This document shows positions 43,447-52,612 of a stretch of DNA of 64,000 nucleotides, piece after piece. The number at the start of each line of letters is the position of its first letter. Position 1 is the stretch's first letter. The translations under genes were made by a program, and so were the position numbers. Source of the stretch: Priestia iocasae. GTDB lineage: Bacteria > Bacillota > Bacilli > Bacillales > Bacillaceae_H. The stretch spans positions 124,001 to 188,000 of the forward strand of contig NZ_JAFBFC010000003.1 in NCBI RefSeq assembly GCF_016909075.1, written 5' to 3'. A model generated the notes under the pieces. That model saw only the letters and a list, made by a program, of their open reading frames with translations, was not told where the DNA came from and ran no database searches.

Positions 43447-44649
43447 ATGTACAAGTTGTATTGTCGAGCGTATCAAGCTGCCTTTAAGGTGGCCTTTCGC
43501 TTAATAGGATGTCCAACACCTACTTTGTTAGAGGGAGAAAACAGCTTAATAAAGCTTCCCTTGCTCATTAAAAAGGAAAGCATTCAGCGTGTCCTCATTG
43601 TAACAGACCAAGGCATTACATCCATTGGGTTAATGGATGCATTATTGAGCGATTTACAGTCTGAAGGCATTTCTTATTCGATTTACGACAAAACCGTTCC
43701 AAACCCAACTATTTCTAACATTGAAGAAGCGGTTGCTGTTTTTCATGAACATGGTTGTGAAGGCATCATTGCGTTTGGAGGAGGCTCACCCATTGATTGC
43801 GCAAAAGCAGTTGGTGCACGTATCGCAAATCCAACAAAGCACCTTTCAAGCATGAAAGGTCAGTTAAAAGTGAAGAAAAAGATTCCTCCACTGTTTGCAG
43901 TTCCGACCACATCTGGCACAGGAAGTGAAGCAACCATTGTCGCTGTTATTTCAAATAGTGAAACACACGAAAAGTATGCCATCAATGACATCGTCCTTGT
44001 TCCACGCGTAGCGGTGCTTGATCCATTAGTAACCGTCAACCTTCCGCCTTTTTTAACTGCTACAACTGGCATGGACGCCTTAACGCACGCAGTTGAAGCA
44101 TACATTGGTAGAAGCAATACACATGAAACAAAAGCGTGGAGTAAAGATGCCGTTGTACTTATTTTTAACAACCTTTACGAAGCGTACTTGAATGGAACAA
44201 ACATAGAAGCACGTGCCAACATGCAAAAAGCGTCTTACCTAGCAGGAATGGCCTTTACACGTGTCGGTGTTGGGTATATCCATTCCATTGCTCACACATT
44301 AGGAGGGTTTTACTCCACTCCACACGGATTAGCGAACGCAGTTATTATGCCTTACGTATTAGAATACTACGGCAAATCTGTGCATCAACCACTGGCCGAG
44401 CTTGCAGACTTAGTCAACCTAACCCAAGAAAGCGACAGCGATGCTAAAAAGGCTACAGCGTTCATTGATGCCATCAAGCAGCTTAACACATCGATGAACA
44501 TTCCAGCCAAACTGGACGGAATTGTTGAAAGTGATATTCCGATTATGATTGAACGCTCTTTACAGGAAGCCAATCCTCTCTATCCTGTGCCTAAAATTTT
44601 CGCTCAAGAGGATATGACAAGACTTTATGGGATGATTCGCGAAGGGTAA
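43447..44649 (+). CDS. Iron-containing alcohol dehydrogenase
   Basis: 400 residues. Seen: VLIVTDQGITSIGL, IIAFGGGSPIDCAKAVG (NAD site), TTSGTGSEAT, and metal ligands: D in ATTGMDALTHAVEAYIG (with H), H in IHSIAHTLGG and H in YSTPHGLANAVIMP. All four are present, so the enzyme is likely active. Family type III dehydrogenase; substrate an alcohol/aldehyde of unknown chain. It has an unusual N-terminal extension of about 30 residues (MYKLYCRAYQAAFKVAFRLIG). RBS GGAGGTATGGT before ATG. Converges with the HAD gene across a terminator. Confidence 0.9.
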   Translation: MYKLYCRAYQAAFKVAFRLIGCPTPTLLEGENSLIKLPLLIKKESIQRVLIVTDQGITSIGLMDALLSDLQSEGISYSIYDKTVPNPTISNIEEAVAVFHEHGCEGIIAFGGGSPIDCAKAVGARIANPTKHLSSMKGQLKVKKKIPPLFAVPTTSGTGSEATIVAVISNSETHEKYAINDIVLVPRVAVLDPLVTVNLPPFLTATTGMDALTHAVEAYIGRSNTHETKAWSKDAVVLIFNNLYEAYLNGTNIEARANMQKASYLAGMAFTRVGVGYIHSIAHTLGGFYSTPHGLANAVIMPYVLEYYGKSVHQPLAELADLVNLTQESDSDAKKATAFIDAIKQLNTSMNIPAKLDGIVESDIPIMIERSLQEANPLYPVPKIFAQEDMTRLYGMIREG

Positions 44650-44710
44650 CAAACTCTACTGTGAAGAAAGTAAAAAAAGAACACTATTCCTCCATACACC
44701 AACAAAAAAA

Positions 44711-44738
44711 AGCAGCAATCCACAAGGGATTTGCTGCT
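44711..44738. terminator. Terminator between converging genes
   Basis: Stem AGCAGCAATCC / GGATTTGCTGCT (one bulge) with A-run on one side, T-run on the minus strand; serves the HAD gene and probably the dehydrogenase. Confidence 0.8.
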
Positions 44739-44744
44739 CTCACA

Positions 44745-45527
44745 CTATCGACTCATCACGTTTTTATGTTTAAATTGCTGTACCAATTCTTGCAATCTTG
44801 CTATTATTTTTTCTTCTACATGTTCATCGCACGGAATGCTTTCTGTCGCATAAGGTGCTAACTGCTCATGGTAACCAATCATAACCGAATGTGCAGCGTG
44901 CTGGAACATCGTAATGTCGTTTGCATCATTGCCAAATGCAACGTAATCCCCTTCTTCAATTCCTAGCTTTTTTAGCGCCGTCCATTTGTCAATGTTACTT
45001 GGGCTAATATCCAACACATCTTCTGCATGATGTCGATGTGTCACCACCTCAAGCTTGGATACTTCTCTCGCTAATTCTTCCATGTTCGTTGCACTTAAAA
45101 TAAGAACTTTTACAATGGATTCATGCTTATGTACGTCCACCATGTTTGCAAGTAAGGCAGGATCCACATTTTGCAAAATGGGATGAGCAGCATCACCTGT
45201 ATAAGAATAATCCCACTCGCCGTCGATTAAATAAGTGGCTTCGTACACGTTAATGAATCGGAGCAATTCTTCTACTTGTGCATCTGAAAAGGCAGTAGCT
45301 TCTAACAGCTTTCCTTCTTTGGAAATGAGGGACCCGTTCCCCCCAATCATTCGTACATGATGAAGACTGTCATCAATTACTGGAAGCATATCTCGAATCG
45401 GCCTTGCAGATGCAAAAATCACTTCATGTCCATGTTCTTCTAGCCCTTTCAACGCTTCAACGATTCTTTTCGTTAAAGGCTTTCCTTTAAAACAAATCGT
45501 TCCATCTAAATCGAATACAACCTTCAC
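44745..45527 (-). CDS. HAD-superfamily Cof-type phosphatase
   Basis: About 260 residues. HAD motif I VVFDLDGTICFKG, motif II (ASARPIRD), a cap domain in the middle (IDGEWDYSYTGDAAHP) and motif IV YVAFGNDANDITMFQHAAHSV. The Cof-type end (GxNDxDxxMxxxA) is clear. GTG at 45527 has GAGAGG eight bases ahead, so I take it over the GTG at 45536. Sugar-phosphate or nucleotide phosphatase of unknown substrate; cytosolic. Confidence 0.88.
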   Translation of the reverse strand: MKVVFDLDGTICFKGKPLTKRIVEALKGLEEHGHEVIFASARPIRDMLPVIDDSLHHVRMIGGNGSLISKEGKLLEATAFSDAQVEELLRFINVYEATYLIDGEWDYSYTGDAAHPILQNVDPALLANMVDVHKHESIVKVLILSATNMEELAREVSKLEVVTHRHHAEDVLDISPSNIDKWTALKKLGIEEGDYVAFGNDANDITMFQHAAHSVMIGYHEQLAPYATESIPCDEHVEEKIIARLQELVQQFKHKNVMSR

Positions 45528-45536
45528 GCTATACAC

Positions 45537-45997
45537 CTCTCACCTTTTCCGAGGAAATGTTCTCGTTTTATTCCCTTTACCTACTAACCTTTTTTTCTAT
45601 CATTTATTATACAACAGGCTCTCTTCTTGTTCACGCACAATGAGTAACATTTTTTGAATTATGTAACGGTTCGCAAAAAAGAAGAGCGCTTTTAGCTTAG
45701 TCCAGATAACGTAAAAGAGTAATATAATTAGTATGAAATCACAAAGTTGTTAGGCTCCATTTTTTATGGGATGTAAAGAGACCCATAACAGACTAGCTAT
45801 CCTTTAATTCATTATTTTCATTTAATAGTTATTGTCACTACATGATTTTGAGTTCGGTAAATATCGTAAACTGAGGAATAAACAAGATGAACAGGGTACT
45901 TATGTTAATATTTATAGAGAAGCCAATCACTCTTGTTCAGTTAACATGCAAGATAATTGCATAGAACAAAATTCAAATAGAAGAAGGGTTAATATTT
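45537..45997. other. AT-rich intergenic region
   Basis: 461 bases. It holds a small hairpin (TTATGGG … CCCATAA) near 45765-45785 and a 60-codon open stretch on the plus strand ending at about 46012 (text FEFGKYRKLRNKQDEQ…) with no start codon or RBS. Base composition is distinctly AT-rich like the following gene, hinting at shared foreign origin. Confidence 0.4.
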
Positions 45998-46744
45998 ATG
46001 AATGGTTATGAAATAAATAATGAACAATTCTTTATTAAAGTAAAAAATTTTAAGCTTTATGTAAATTTATTGGGCAAAAAGAAAAATAAACCGACAGTAG
46101 TAATGGATGCAGGTTATGGAGACTACTCAAAAGCGTGGAATAAAATTGCTCCTGAAATAGCTAAGATTACTGAAGTGGTTTTATATGATAGAGCTGGTTT
46201 AGGGAAGAGTGAAAAGAGCTCTAATAAACGGACAAGTGAACAAATGGTTAACGAGTTAAAAGAGCTACTTACTAATATAGGCATAGAGCCACCGTATATA
46301 TTAGTAGGTCATTCATTCGGTGGTGTAAATATGAGATTATATGCTACTGAATATCCGAATGAAGTAGATGGATTAGTTTTAGTCGACTCAACACCCGAAG
46401 ATTACAGAGAAATATTTCTCCCTACTATGTCAGCTGAGTTTCAGGATGCTTATAAAAAACAGTTTATTTATGAAGGTACTTATCATGAATTTATGGAGAG
46501 TTTAAAACAGACAAAGGAAAAAAGAAGAAAACTTGATATTCCTTTGATTGTTATTTCAGCAGGTAAAAAAGCTCACTATTCATCTCAATCACAAGAGCTT
46601 TGGAATGAAATGCAGGAAGAGCTTCTTAATATATCTACAAATAGTGAGTTTATCATTGCTAAAAATAGTACTCATTATATTCAAAATGATGAACCGTCAG
46701 TTGTTATTAATGCGATTAAGCACTTGATAGCTAAGAGATTATAG
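45998..46744 (+). CDS. Alpha/beta hydrolase
   Basis: 248 residues. Seen: oxyanion-type turn DAGYGDYSKAW, nucleophile elbow VGHSFGGVNMRLYA (GxSxG), acid VDSTPEDY and catalytic His in AKNSTHYIQNDEPSV. No signal peptide, so cytosolic esterase/lipase-like. The gene and the 460 bases ahead are much richer in A/T than the neighbours, a sign of transfer. RBS is weak (AGAAGG). Confidence 0.85.
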   Translation: MNGYEINNEQFFIKVKNFKLYVNLLGKKKNKPTVVMDAGYGDYSKAWNKIAPEIAKITEVVLYDRAGLGKSEKSSNKRTSEQMVNELKELLTNIGIEPPYILVGHSFGGVNMRLYATEYPNEVDGLVLVDSTPEDYREIFLPTMSAEFQDAYKKQFIYEGTYHEFMESLKQTKEKRRKLDIPLIVISAGKKAHYSSQSQELWNEMQEELLNISTNSEFIIAKNSTHYIQNDEPSVVINAIKHLIAKRL

Positions 46745-46795
46745 TTAATGACAGCACTCTTTATTATACAAACAGGATCTTTTTATAAAAAGTAA

Positions 46796-46825
46796 AGCTC
46801 AGATTCATATAATCTGAGCTTTTTT
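46796..46825 (+). terminator. Terminator of alpha/beta hydrolase gene
   Basis: Perfect 10-bp stem AGCTCAGATT / AATCTGAGCT with a 5-nt loop and T's after it. Confidence 0.92.
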
Positions 46826-46938
46826 ATGTACTGTTTACTGTGTTCATTCACCTTTGGTTTCACATGTTACCTATCTTGTTATTTTAGGTTTTCTTCACGA
46901 TAATTGAATTACTTAACTTTTAGTCGCCCGCTTTCTTC

Positions 46939-48189
46939 TTACGCTTCTTCCTTTACCACTTGATTAACGACCGCCTTCTTCATTAATGGCAGCAAGATGA
47001 TAATTCCGATTACAAGAAGAACCGCTGATGCTTGGTAAATATAAATAATCGAGAAATGGCTTTTCACCCATCCTGAAAGTGACATCGTGATCACCATTGC
47101 CCCCATAAACAGTGGATTTAAGATACCATTTACCCTTCCGATAAACGTCTCTTTCGTGTTTTGTAAAATCATCGTGTTGATCCCAATTTGGATACAAGGC
47201 ATGAACAAGCCTGAAAAGAATTGTGCCGCTAACGTCAGCCAAAAGGCAGTAGATAATCCGAGCGCGACAAATCCAATCGCACTTGCGGTCATTCCCATAA
47301 TTAGAAGCATTTGAGGCACTACTTTTCTCGCAATAGCGACCGTTATCCCTCCACCAAGAATCATTCCCACACCTGATGCCGCCATGAGCCATTGTAGGTC
47401 TTCTTTTGGTAGTCCGAGTCGTTCCGTAATTAAAAAGACACCAAGCGGCTGTGTTAATCCAATCGCAAGACCTGCTGCTGCGAAACATCCACCTAGCAAG
47501 GTAAGTGTTTGACTATTTAACACATAGCGAAATCCTTCTTTCATTTCTTGTATTAAGGTGGTTTCCTGCTGTTCTTTTACAGGTGCAGGATCCGTTGGTA
47601 ACATAAGTAGTACCGCTGCCGAACATAAAAACGCAACGCCCATAATGCCAATAGCTGTCATAATACCAAAATGCTGATAAACAAAGGTTCCGAGTATTGG
47701 TCCTAAAATCATAAAAATGGCAAACAGTGTTTGATACATCGACATCCCCATTTGAACAAGCTCAGTCGGTACATGTAATTTAAATAGCTTCATACCCGCC
47801 GGCTGTGAAAACTGTGACAGAATGGAGGATACAAGCGTCGCAAAGAAAATGGCCTTCCAACTACCGAACAGTAAGGTGACAAGCACGAGTAAAATAGACA
47901 CGGCACTTAACACATCACACCAAATCATTGTTCTCTTTGGACGCCAACGATCTGCAAATGCTCCTCCAATAAATGAAAACAGAAAGATAGGCGCAAATTC
48001 AGCCACTGAAATTAATGAGATGGCTACTGGATTTTCATTCGTCTTTTCGATGACATACAACAAAATCGAATAATTTCTCACCCATATCCCGACTTGAAGA
48101 AATAAAACAGACAGTAGGATCACTTTAATGACTCGATTTTGAAACAATGCGCCCATACCTAACTTTTGATTAGCCGTTGATTCTGACAT
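46939..48189 (-). CDS. MFS transporter, drug-exporter-like
   Basis: 416 residues, 12 predicted transmembrane helices. Seen: the loop 2-3 motif GGAFADRWRPKRTMIWCDVL (GxxxDRxxRR/KxxxxxxxD), NPVAISLISVAEFAPIFLFSFIGG, and IGINTMILQNTKETFIGRVNG in the second half. Similar to the YfmO/MdtH-type 3-phenylpropionate/macrolide-efflux MFS (MFS_3) proteins. Substrate not assigned. RBS AAAGGAGAATAGTT before ATG. Confidence 0.88.
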   Translation of the reverse strand: MSESTANQKLGMGALFQNRVIKVILLSVLFLQVGIWVRNYSILLYVIEKTNENPVAISLISVAEFAPIFLFSFIGGAFADRWRPKRTMIWCDVLSAVSILLVLVTLLFGSWKAIFFATLVSSILSQFSQPAGMKLFKLHVPTELVQMGMSMYQTLFAIFMILGPILGTFVYQHFGIMTAIGIMGVAFLCSAAVLLMLPTDPAPVKEQQETTLIQEMKEGFRYVLNSQTLTLLGGCFAAAGLAIGLTQPLGVFLITERLGLPKEDLQWLMAASGVGMILGGGITVAIARKVVPQMLLIMGMTASAIGFVALGLSTAFWLTLAAQFFSGLFMPCIQIGINTMILQNTKETFIGRVNGILNPLFMGAMVITMSLSGWVKSHFSIIYIYQASAVLLVIGIIILLPLMKKAVVNQVVKEEA

Positions 48190-48460
48190 AACTATTCTCC
48201 TTTAATCGAAAATCTTTTTCTCCACTTCATTACCTATTCAAACGATTTAACAAGTATACTGCTCCTGAATCAAAATAATTGTACACAAAACGAGAACAAC
48301 CAATGGTTTTATGAATTAATTCCATCTGTTTTTGATTTGGATAGAGTCTGAATTTATATGCTTTTTTTACTAACATTGGCCTTCACCTCATTGCGAACTG
48401 GTGTTCTTTACCTACTTCTATTTTATAACAATATTAGAAGAAATTACAAAAGAAAAACAC

Positions 48461-48700
48461 TCAAAATGAAAAAAGTTTAAAAAACCGATTCATCCCCCAC
48501 CTACTTACTGTGTTCCTTGAGGTGGGGGTCTTCTCGGTAAGAATGATAAAAAGCACCTCATTTTGCTCATTCAATTGAAATGCGACTATACATTCGACAA
48601 GTTCAAGTAAATGAGGAACAGTAAGGTCAACTAAATCCCCCTTCACACATTTCCATATTTCACCTCTCGCTTGTTTATCATACAGTATCCTCTCACACAA
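48461..48700 (-). CDS. Small hypothetical ORF
   Basis: 79 codons from TTG with AAGAGGATT immediately ahead. Text CVKGDLVDLTVPHLLELVECIVAF then QLNEQNEVLFIILTEK; the last third overlaps a strong hairpin (CCCCCACCT / AGGTGGGGG, 48501-48535), so the coding part may end earlier. No family recognised. Low support. Confidence 0.3.
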   Translation of the reverse strand: MCERILYDKQARGEIWKCVKGDLVDLTVPHLLELVECIVAFQLNEQNEVLFIILTEKTPTSRNTVSRWGMNRFFKLFSF

Positions 48701-48732
48701 ATCCTCTTTTCAGAACATTCCATAACCAAACA

Positions 48733-48767
48733 AAAAAACGCGCAAAACCATTCCTGGCTTTGCGCAT
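48733..48767 (-). terminator. Terminator of the 49-kb hypothetical gene
   Basis: Stem GCGCAAAACCA / TGGCTTTGCGC with a 4-nt loop and a T-rich tail on the minus strand, just after the stop at 48772. Confidence 0.82.
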
Positions 48768-48771
48768 TCTT

Positions 48772-49254
48772 TTATGCTTTCCGACGTCCAAAAAGTAAAA
48801 ACTCTCGATAGACAGTAAAGCGAAATTGTGGGTATTGCTCGTACAAGTCAACGAATCCGTTTGGAACCATGAGAGTAAATCGGCCTTTTTCAATTCCCAT
48901 TGTGTACTTGTCTTCAACTGCTTCATAGGGCTGAACAATCCATTGTGCTTGATCATTGTGTGCGATGACGGCTTCTCCTAGATAGACACCTAAGCACATT
49001 TCAAATTCTTCTTTTGTTGTATGGAAAACCGAGAATTGGTCGGTTTCAACTAAATCATAATAAAGTAATTCTACTACTTGTAAGCTTTCAGCCGAGTAAT
49101 CAACCTCGAATTCCTCGACCATTTTACTTATTTCTTGTAATGTAGCCATCATATCTTGACGAATTTCATAGTAGCGAACGTTTGCTTCAAATTGGTTCGC
49201 ACACGTTAACATCGCTTCTCCAATTCGTTGATCGTATGTGTTGAATGATTCCAT
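48772..49254 (-). CDS. Cytosolic protein of unknown function
   Basis: 160 residues from ATG 49254, with GAGAGGTGATACAC ahead; a longer frame to 49296 is unlikely. Acidic, mixed alpha/beta: helix EAMLTCANQFEANVRYYEIRQDM, then FEVDYSAESLQVVELLYYDLVETDQFSVFHT, and strand-rich ending FTLMVPNGFVDLYEQYPQFRF. Appears well conserved in composition, but I do not know the family. Confidence 0.68.
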   Translation of the reverse strand: MESFNTYDQRIGEAMLTCANQFEANVRYYEIRQDMMATLQEISKMVEEFEVDYSAESLQVVELLYYDLVETDQFSVFHTTKEEFEMCLGVYLGEAVIAHNDQAQWIVQPYEAVEDKYTMGIEKGRFTLMVPNGFVDLYEQYPQFRFTVYREFLLFGRRKA

Positions 49255-49446
49255 GTGTATCACCTCTCCATGTGAATGGTCATTCTTGTCTTTCACAAGT
49301 ATAGCACCACACTATATGTTCGACTACCCATTTACAGTCATTATACAAATAAGGAATTTTATGTATATAATTTGTATAATAAGAGCCATAAAGGATGTGG
49401 GGGACTGCATCAAATGAATTTCTTTTCATACAGCCCCCCTTCTCAT

Positions 49447-49584
49447 TTAGTTTCTCATTTCATCTGGTAGCTTTTGAATGGAGGTGACCACCATATCTAG
49501 CTTCGATTCAATGCGATGCAAAAGATACAGCGTCACGACCACTGGAAAACCGACATCTTGAATGAACGAAAACCATTCCACCAT
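49447..49584 (-). CDS. yvrJ: YvrJ family protein
   Basis: 45 residues, start ATG with AAAGGAGAGGAACAA ahead. Sequence VEWFSFIQDVGFPVVVTLYLLHRIESKLDMVV shows the family's one amphipathic/hydrophobic helix (FPVVVTLYLLxRxExKL). Commonly found with DUF2922 and DUF1659 genes, as here. Membrane-associated; function unknown. Confidence 0.9.
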   Translation of the reverse strand: MVEWFSFIQDVGFPVVVTLYLLHRIESKLDMVVTSIQKLPDEMRN

Positions 49585-49607
49585 TTGTTCCTCTCCTTTC
49601 ATAAAAA

Positions 49608-49640
49608 AACCCCTCACACCGACGACTGGCTAGAGGGGTT
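49608..49640 (-). terminator. Terminator between DUF2922 and YvrJ genes
   Basis: Stem AACCCCTC / GAGGGGTT with a 17-nt loop and a T-run on the minus strand, 15 bases past the DUF2922 stop. Confidence 0.8.
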
Positions 49641-49654
49641 CTGACTAAATGGGA

Positions 49655-49876
49655 TTACGCTAGTTCAATGTCTGTGACTTGACGCTCGGTAATACGAGCT
49701 CCTTTTTTCTCGATGAGGAAACCACCGTCTGTGATAAACACGTTGTTGGCAATAATGGCGTCCATCGCAGCGTGAACATCCGCTTGGTCAAGTGGTTCTT
49801 TTACGTTATTAATCGATACACTGGCTGCTTTTTTCGCTTCATTGACGAATTGAAGCGTTAACGTTTTGGTCATCAT
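49655..49876 (-). CDS. DUF2922 family protein
   Basis: 73 residues: TLTLQFVNEAKKAASVSINNVKEPLDQADVHAAMDAIIANNVFIT… GARITERQVTDIEL, the DUF2922 pattern (beta-strand, helix DxxxVxxAMDxIIxxNxF). Small globular, cytosolic. RBS GGAGGAGAAAGC. Part of the DUF1659-DUF2922-YvrJ operon. Confidence 0.92.
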   Translation of the reverse strand: MMTKTLTLQFVNEAKKAASVSINNVKEPLDQADVHAAMDAIIANNVFITDGGFLIEKKGARITERQVTDIELA

Positions 49877-49896
49877 GCTTTCTCCTCCTTTTCAGC

Positions 49897-50115
49897 TTAT
49901 TTGTAGATACGAAATGTAACGACTTCTTCGACTGCTTCAAGTGGCATTGTTTGAAGGCTCGCTAGTGCTTCAGCCGTTGCTTGTAACTCGTCAGCCGTTG
50001 CATCTTGACGCACGTTGTTGAATGTTTTTGATTTAAAAATCGCGCTGCCATCTTCTTTCATTCCTTCTTCAAATACTAGGCGAAATTGACTGCTGTTTTT
50101 CACTTTCGTTGACAT
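49897..50115 (-). CDS. DUF1659 family protein
   Basis: 72 residues: SSQFRLVFEEGMKEDGSAIFKSKTFNNVRQDATADELQATAEALASLQTMPLEAVEEVVTFRI; matches DUF1659 (LxLxFxxGxxxxGxxIxKxKTFxNVxxxAxxxxL). Cytosolic. RBS AAGGAGGGTGATCAC. Co-transcribed with the next two genes, 20 bases apart. Confidence 0.93.
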   Translation of the reverse strand: MSTKVKNSSQFRLVFEEGMKEDGSAIFKSKTFNNVRQDATADELQATAEALASLQTMPLEAVEEVVTFRIYK

Positions 50116-50237
50116 GTGATCACCCTCCTTTCACTCTATATATAGAAATGAAAATAGGAAAAGAGGGTGGTAGATAGAACTTTTTTTCTGTTTTATAATA
50201 AAAGATGGATGTTACATAGAGGAAGAGGATTTTTAGG

Positions 50238-50702
50238 ATGATAAAGTGGATTATTTGTTTACTTATGTTATTTGCCGTTCCTCAAGCGGTGTTTGCACAA
50301 ACCGACATGACTATGATTGATGCGCAACGAAGTGGTAGTTATTTTTATACAGTGTATAAACACCATGATGAACGGATGTATCATTACGAATGGAACGTGG
50401 GGATTTCATCTTCTGATACAAAAAGACAAATTAGTGAAACGAAGTTAAATAATGAAGCACTTCAACTCTTTCGTCATACCGTAAATGACATTTATGCATT
50501 AAAGGGACAGCTCATGACGCTTGGTTTGTATTGGTTGATTCTTACTGCCTTATGGATTTATGTCAAACAAAAGCAAAAAAACCGCTATGTATGTCGAGCG
50601 GTTACACTGTTTTCCACAGCCACAATTGCTTATATTGGACATGTATCCATTGAACTTTACACAAAAACAAAACATGCCAATTCGCTGTTTCATTTACTTT
50701 GA
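50238..50702 (+). CDS. Secreted/membrane protein of unknown function
   Basis: 154 residues. Seen: signal peptide MIKWIICLLMLFAVPQAVFA followed by QTDMT (cleavage after AQ or FA), an extracytoplasmic domain of about 75 residues, then transmembrane helices at about 90-108 and 118-140. No known motif. RBS GAGGAT-TTTTAGG before ATG. Divergently arranged to the DUF1659 operon. Confidence 0.7.
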   Translation: MIKWIICLLMLFAVPQAVFAQTDMTMIDAQRSGSYFYTVYKHHDERMYHYEWNVGISSSDTKRQISETKLNNEALQLFRHTVNDIYALKGQLMTLGLYWLILTALWIYVKQKQKNRYVCRAVTLFSTATIAYIGHVSIELYTKTKHANSLFHLL

Positions 50703-50811
50703 ACATTTACTCTAAACGTGACTACAAATGACAAAAGAATACCTTAACACAACATCTCTTGCTCATTAATCCATTGGCCACGACCGGATTTTACAAGCAA
50801 GGGATGTGATG

Positions 50812-50860
50812 AGCTAAGTCACTATAGATGCTTTTGAGCTATTGTGACTTAGCTTTTTTT
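50812..50860 (+). terminator. Terminator of the 50.2-kb gene
   Basis: Long stem AGCTAAGTCAC-ATA / TAT-GTGACTTAGCT with one mismatch and a T-run of eight on the plus strand. The T-run overlaps the 3' end of the small minus-strand gene at 50859. Confidence 0.85.
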
Positions 50861-51017
50861 ACTTTGTCGTAGACGACTCATCTACCACTTTGACGTCGTC
50901 TTCAATCATCTTTTCATTCATTTGCCGCTTCTGTTCTAGGTGATAATAAGCAGCTCCTGTTCCTCCCAGGCCAATTAACGCAACTACGATTAGAAGGATG
51001 GAGGTGACTTTTTTCAT
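50859..51017 (-). CDS. Small single-pass membrane protein
   Basis: 52 residues from ATG 51017 (GGGGAGAAGATTC ahead; the longer frame to 51059 has none). MKKVTSILLIVVALIGLGGTGAAYYHL then a charged tail EQKRQMNEKMIEDDVKVVDESSTTK. One N-terminal helix; Firmicute small membrane proteins of this look are numerous. Function unknown. Confidence 0.65.
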   Translation of the reverse strand: MKKVTSILLIVVALIGLGGTGAAYYHLEQKRQMNEKMIEDDVKVVDESSTTK

Positions 51018-51113
51018 GAATCTTCTCCCCTTGTTTTCCCCATGATTGTCACACTTCATAAAACGTTGTCCTCATTCTATCATAAAACTCTGAAAAATCA
51101 TCCACATTTTTAC

Positions 51114-52442
51114 TTATTTTTCATGTAAAAGCTGATGAATAAAAAAGCGAATACCATCTGTCTGTGACAAACCAAACGCATGAATGACCGAATCGAAGTA
51201 AGCAAGCAACGCACCAGGCTGCTTCATTTCTAGCTGTGTTGATAAAAAGGATTTGTTGAACCGGTATTTGTTTTTATCAGAAAAAACGAGGCCATCACTT
51301 TGTAAAAACGAGACAAATGGCTCATGATGAAAATAAAGCACATCATTGCGCACATTTTCTAAATCAATCACTACAATCATTTCATCACATTCTGCCTTCA
51401 AGTCCGTAATACAGTCAAAGTACTCCCCAAAACAGCTAAGAAGAGCTGTTAAAAATAAATGTCCATCAATGTATTGAAATTGTTCAAAAATCTTTTCATC
51501 CACATAATTAGGCACCGACTGCTTTAAAACCTTCTTCACTTGATCAAGCTCATCGACATATGGAATGGGAATATGAAATTTTGCTGAGCCGTTAAAGAAC
51601 TGCTCCCACGCAATGGTTTTGTCATAGGAGTCAATCATTTCATTGTTTCGAAAAATAATAGAATCGGCAGAATGAGAAGCCTTTAAAAATGGCAAATTCG
51701 CTTGAACTTGAAAGCCACCCTCAAGATCGTAATCTTTCATTTCTAGTGACTTTGTTAGAATATGCTGCTTTAACATATCTATGTTCATTTGTTGAAGTAA
51801 ATCAAGATCATAAAGTGGAATGATATAAATATTACACATTCCGTAATGAACATAATTCTTTCCATGCATCGGCCATTTCCGATTATAAATCGAGAGCTCT
51901 TTTGTACAAAACTCTTCTAATTTATACATGCGGTCTTCTGACTTTTGATACAGTCGATCAAGATGATAGCGATCTTCAATTTCCGTTACAGGTGATGAAC
52001 CACTTCCAACTCGACGATATATTTTCCCATATGAAATGTATGGAGGATTATTTCCTTCTGGAATCCAAATAACAAGTACACCTTGATTTGGATCATCATC
52101 TGTCGCTAAAAAGCGCGTCACAATTCGTGGGACTGGATTCGTCACGTCTTTTAACATATTGTTTATAAATAATTCGTAGTCTTTTCTTTCAATCAGGTGA
52201 ATTCGCTTTTCATCTTCATCGATACCAAAAATGAGCCATCCACCCATTTCATTCGCAAATGAAGCAATAATATTCGGGATTTTACGACGGACCGTAGAGC
52301 TAATTTCTCGCTTGAATTCTAGCTGATATCCCTCTTCTGTATCGTTCTCAATCATCGCTTCCACATCGGCAAACTTGATTTCAAAAATCGTCTTCTTCCG
52401 CCCACTATTGGTCACAAATGGTGAATAAAACGATTCAATCAT
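51114..52442 (-). CDS. Schlafen-like AlbA_2 ATP-binding domain protein
   Basis: 442 residues from ATG 52442, where GGGGGAG lies seven bases ahead; a longer frame to 52607 includes unlikely N-terminal text. Seen: FADVEAMIENDTEEGYQLEFKREISSTVRRKIPNIIASFANEMGGWLIFGIDEDEKRI, the AlbA_2 (Schlafen-type) core with Glu-Phe-Lys and GGxLxFG, then IYRRVGSGSSPV (RxG). After that, a winged-helix/HTH-like part. AlbA_2 proteins bind nucleic acids and many act as regulators or in phage defence; here the partner is unknown. Confidence 0.85.
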   Translation of the reverse strand: MIESFYSPFVTNSGRKKTIFEIKFADVEAMIENDTEEGYQLEFKREISSTVRRKIPNIIASFANEMGGWLIFGIDEDEKRIHLIERKDYELFINNMLKDVTNPVPRIVTRFLATDDDPNQGVLVIWIPEGNNPPYISYGKIYRRVGSGSSPVTEIEDRYHLDRLYQKSEDRMYKLEEFCTKELSIYNRKWPMHGKNYVHYGMCNIYIIPLYDLDLLQQMNIDMLKQHILTKSLEMKDYDLEGGFQVQANLPFLKASHSADSIIFRNNEMIDSYDKTIAWEQFFNGSAKFHIPIPYVDELDQVKKVLKQSVPNYVDEKIFEQFQYIDGHLFLTALLSCFGEYFDCITDLKAECDEMIVVIDLENVRNDVLYFHHEPFVSFLQSDGLVFSDKNKYRFNKSFLSTQLEMKQPGALLAYFDSVIHAFGLSQTDGIRFFIHQLLHEK

Positions 52443-52612
52443 CTCACTTCTCCCCCTGTTCCCTTTCTCTACGCGGTCATATTGTTCCGCTATGTAAATG
52501 GTCGGACGATTCCGGCTCATAGTCTTATTTCCCATTTTAATCACCACTGTTTTTTCATCTGTAGTTATATATATGACCAAGCTTTTGAAACATTCGAAAA
52601 AGAGCACAAACG

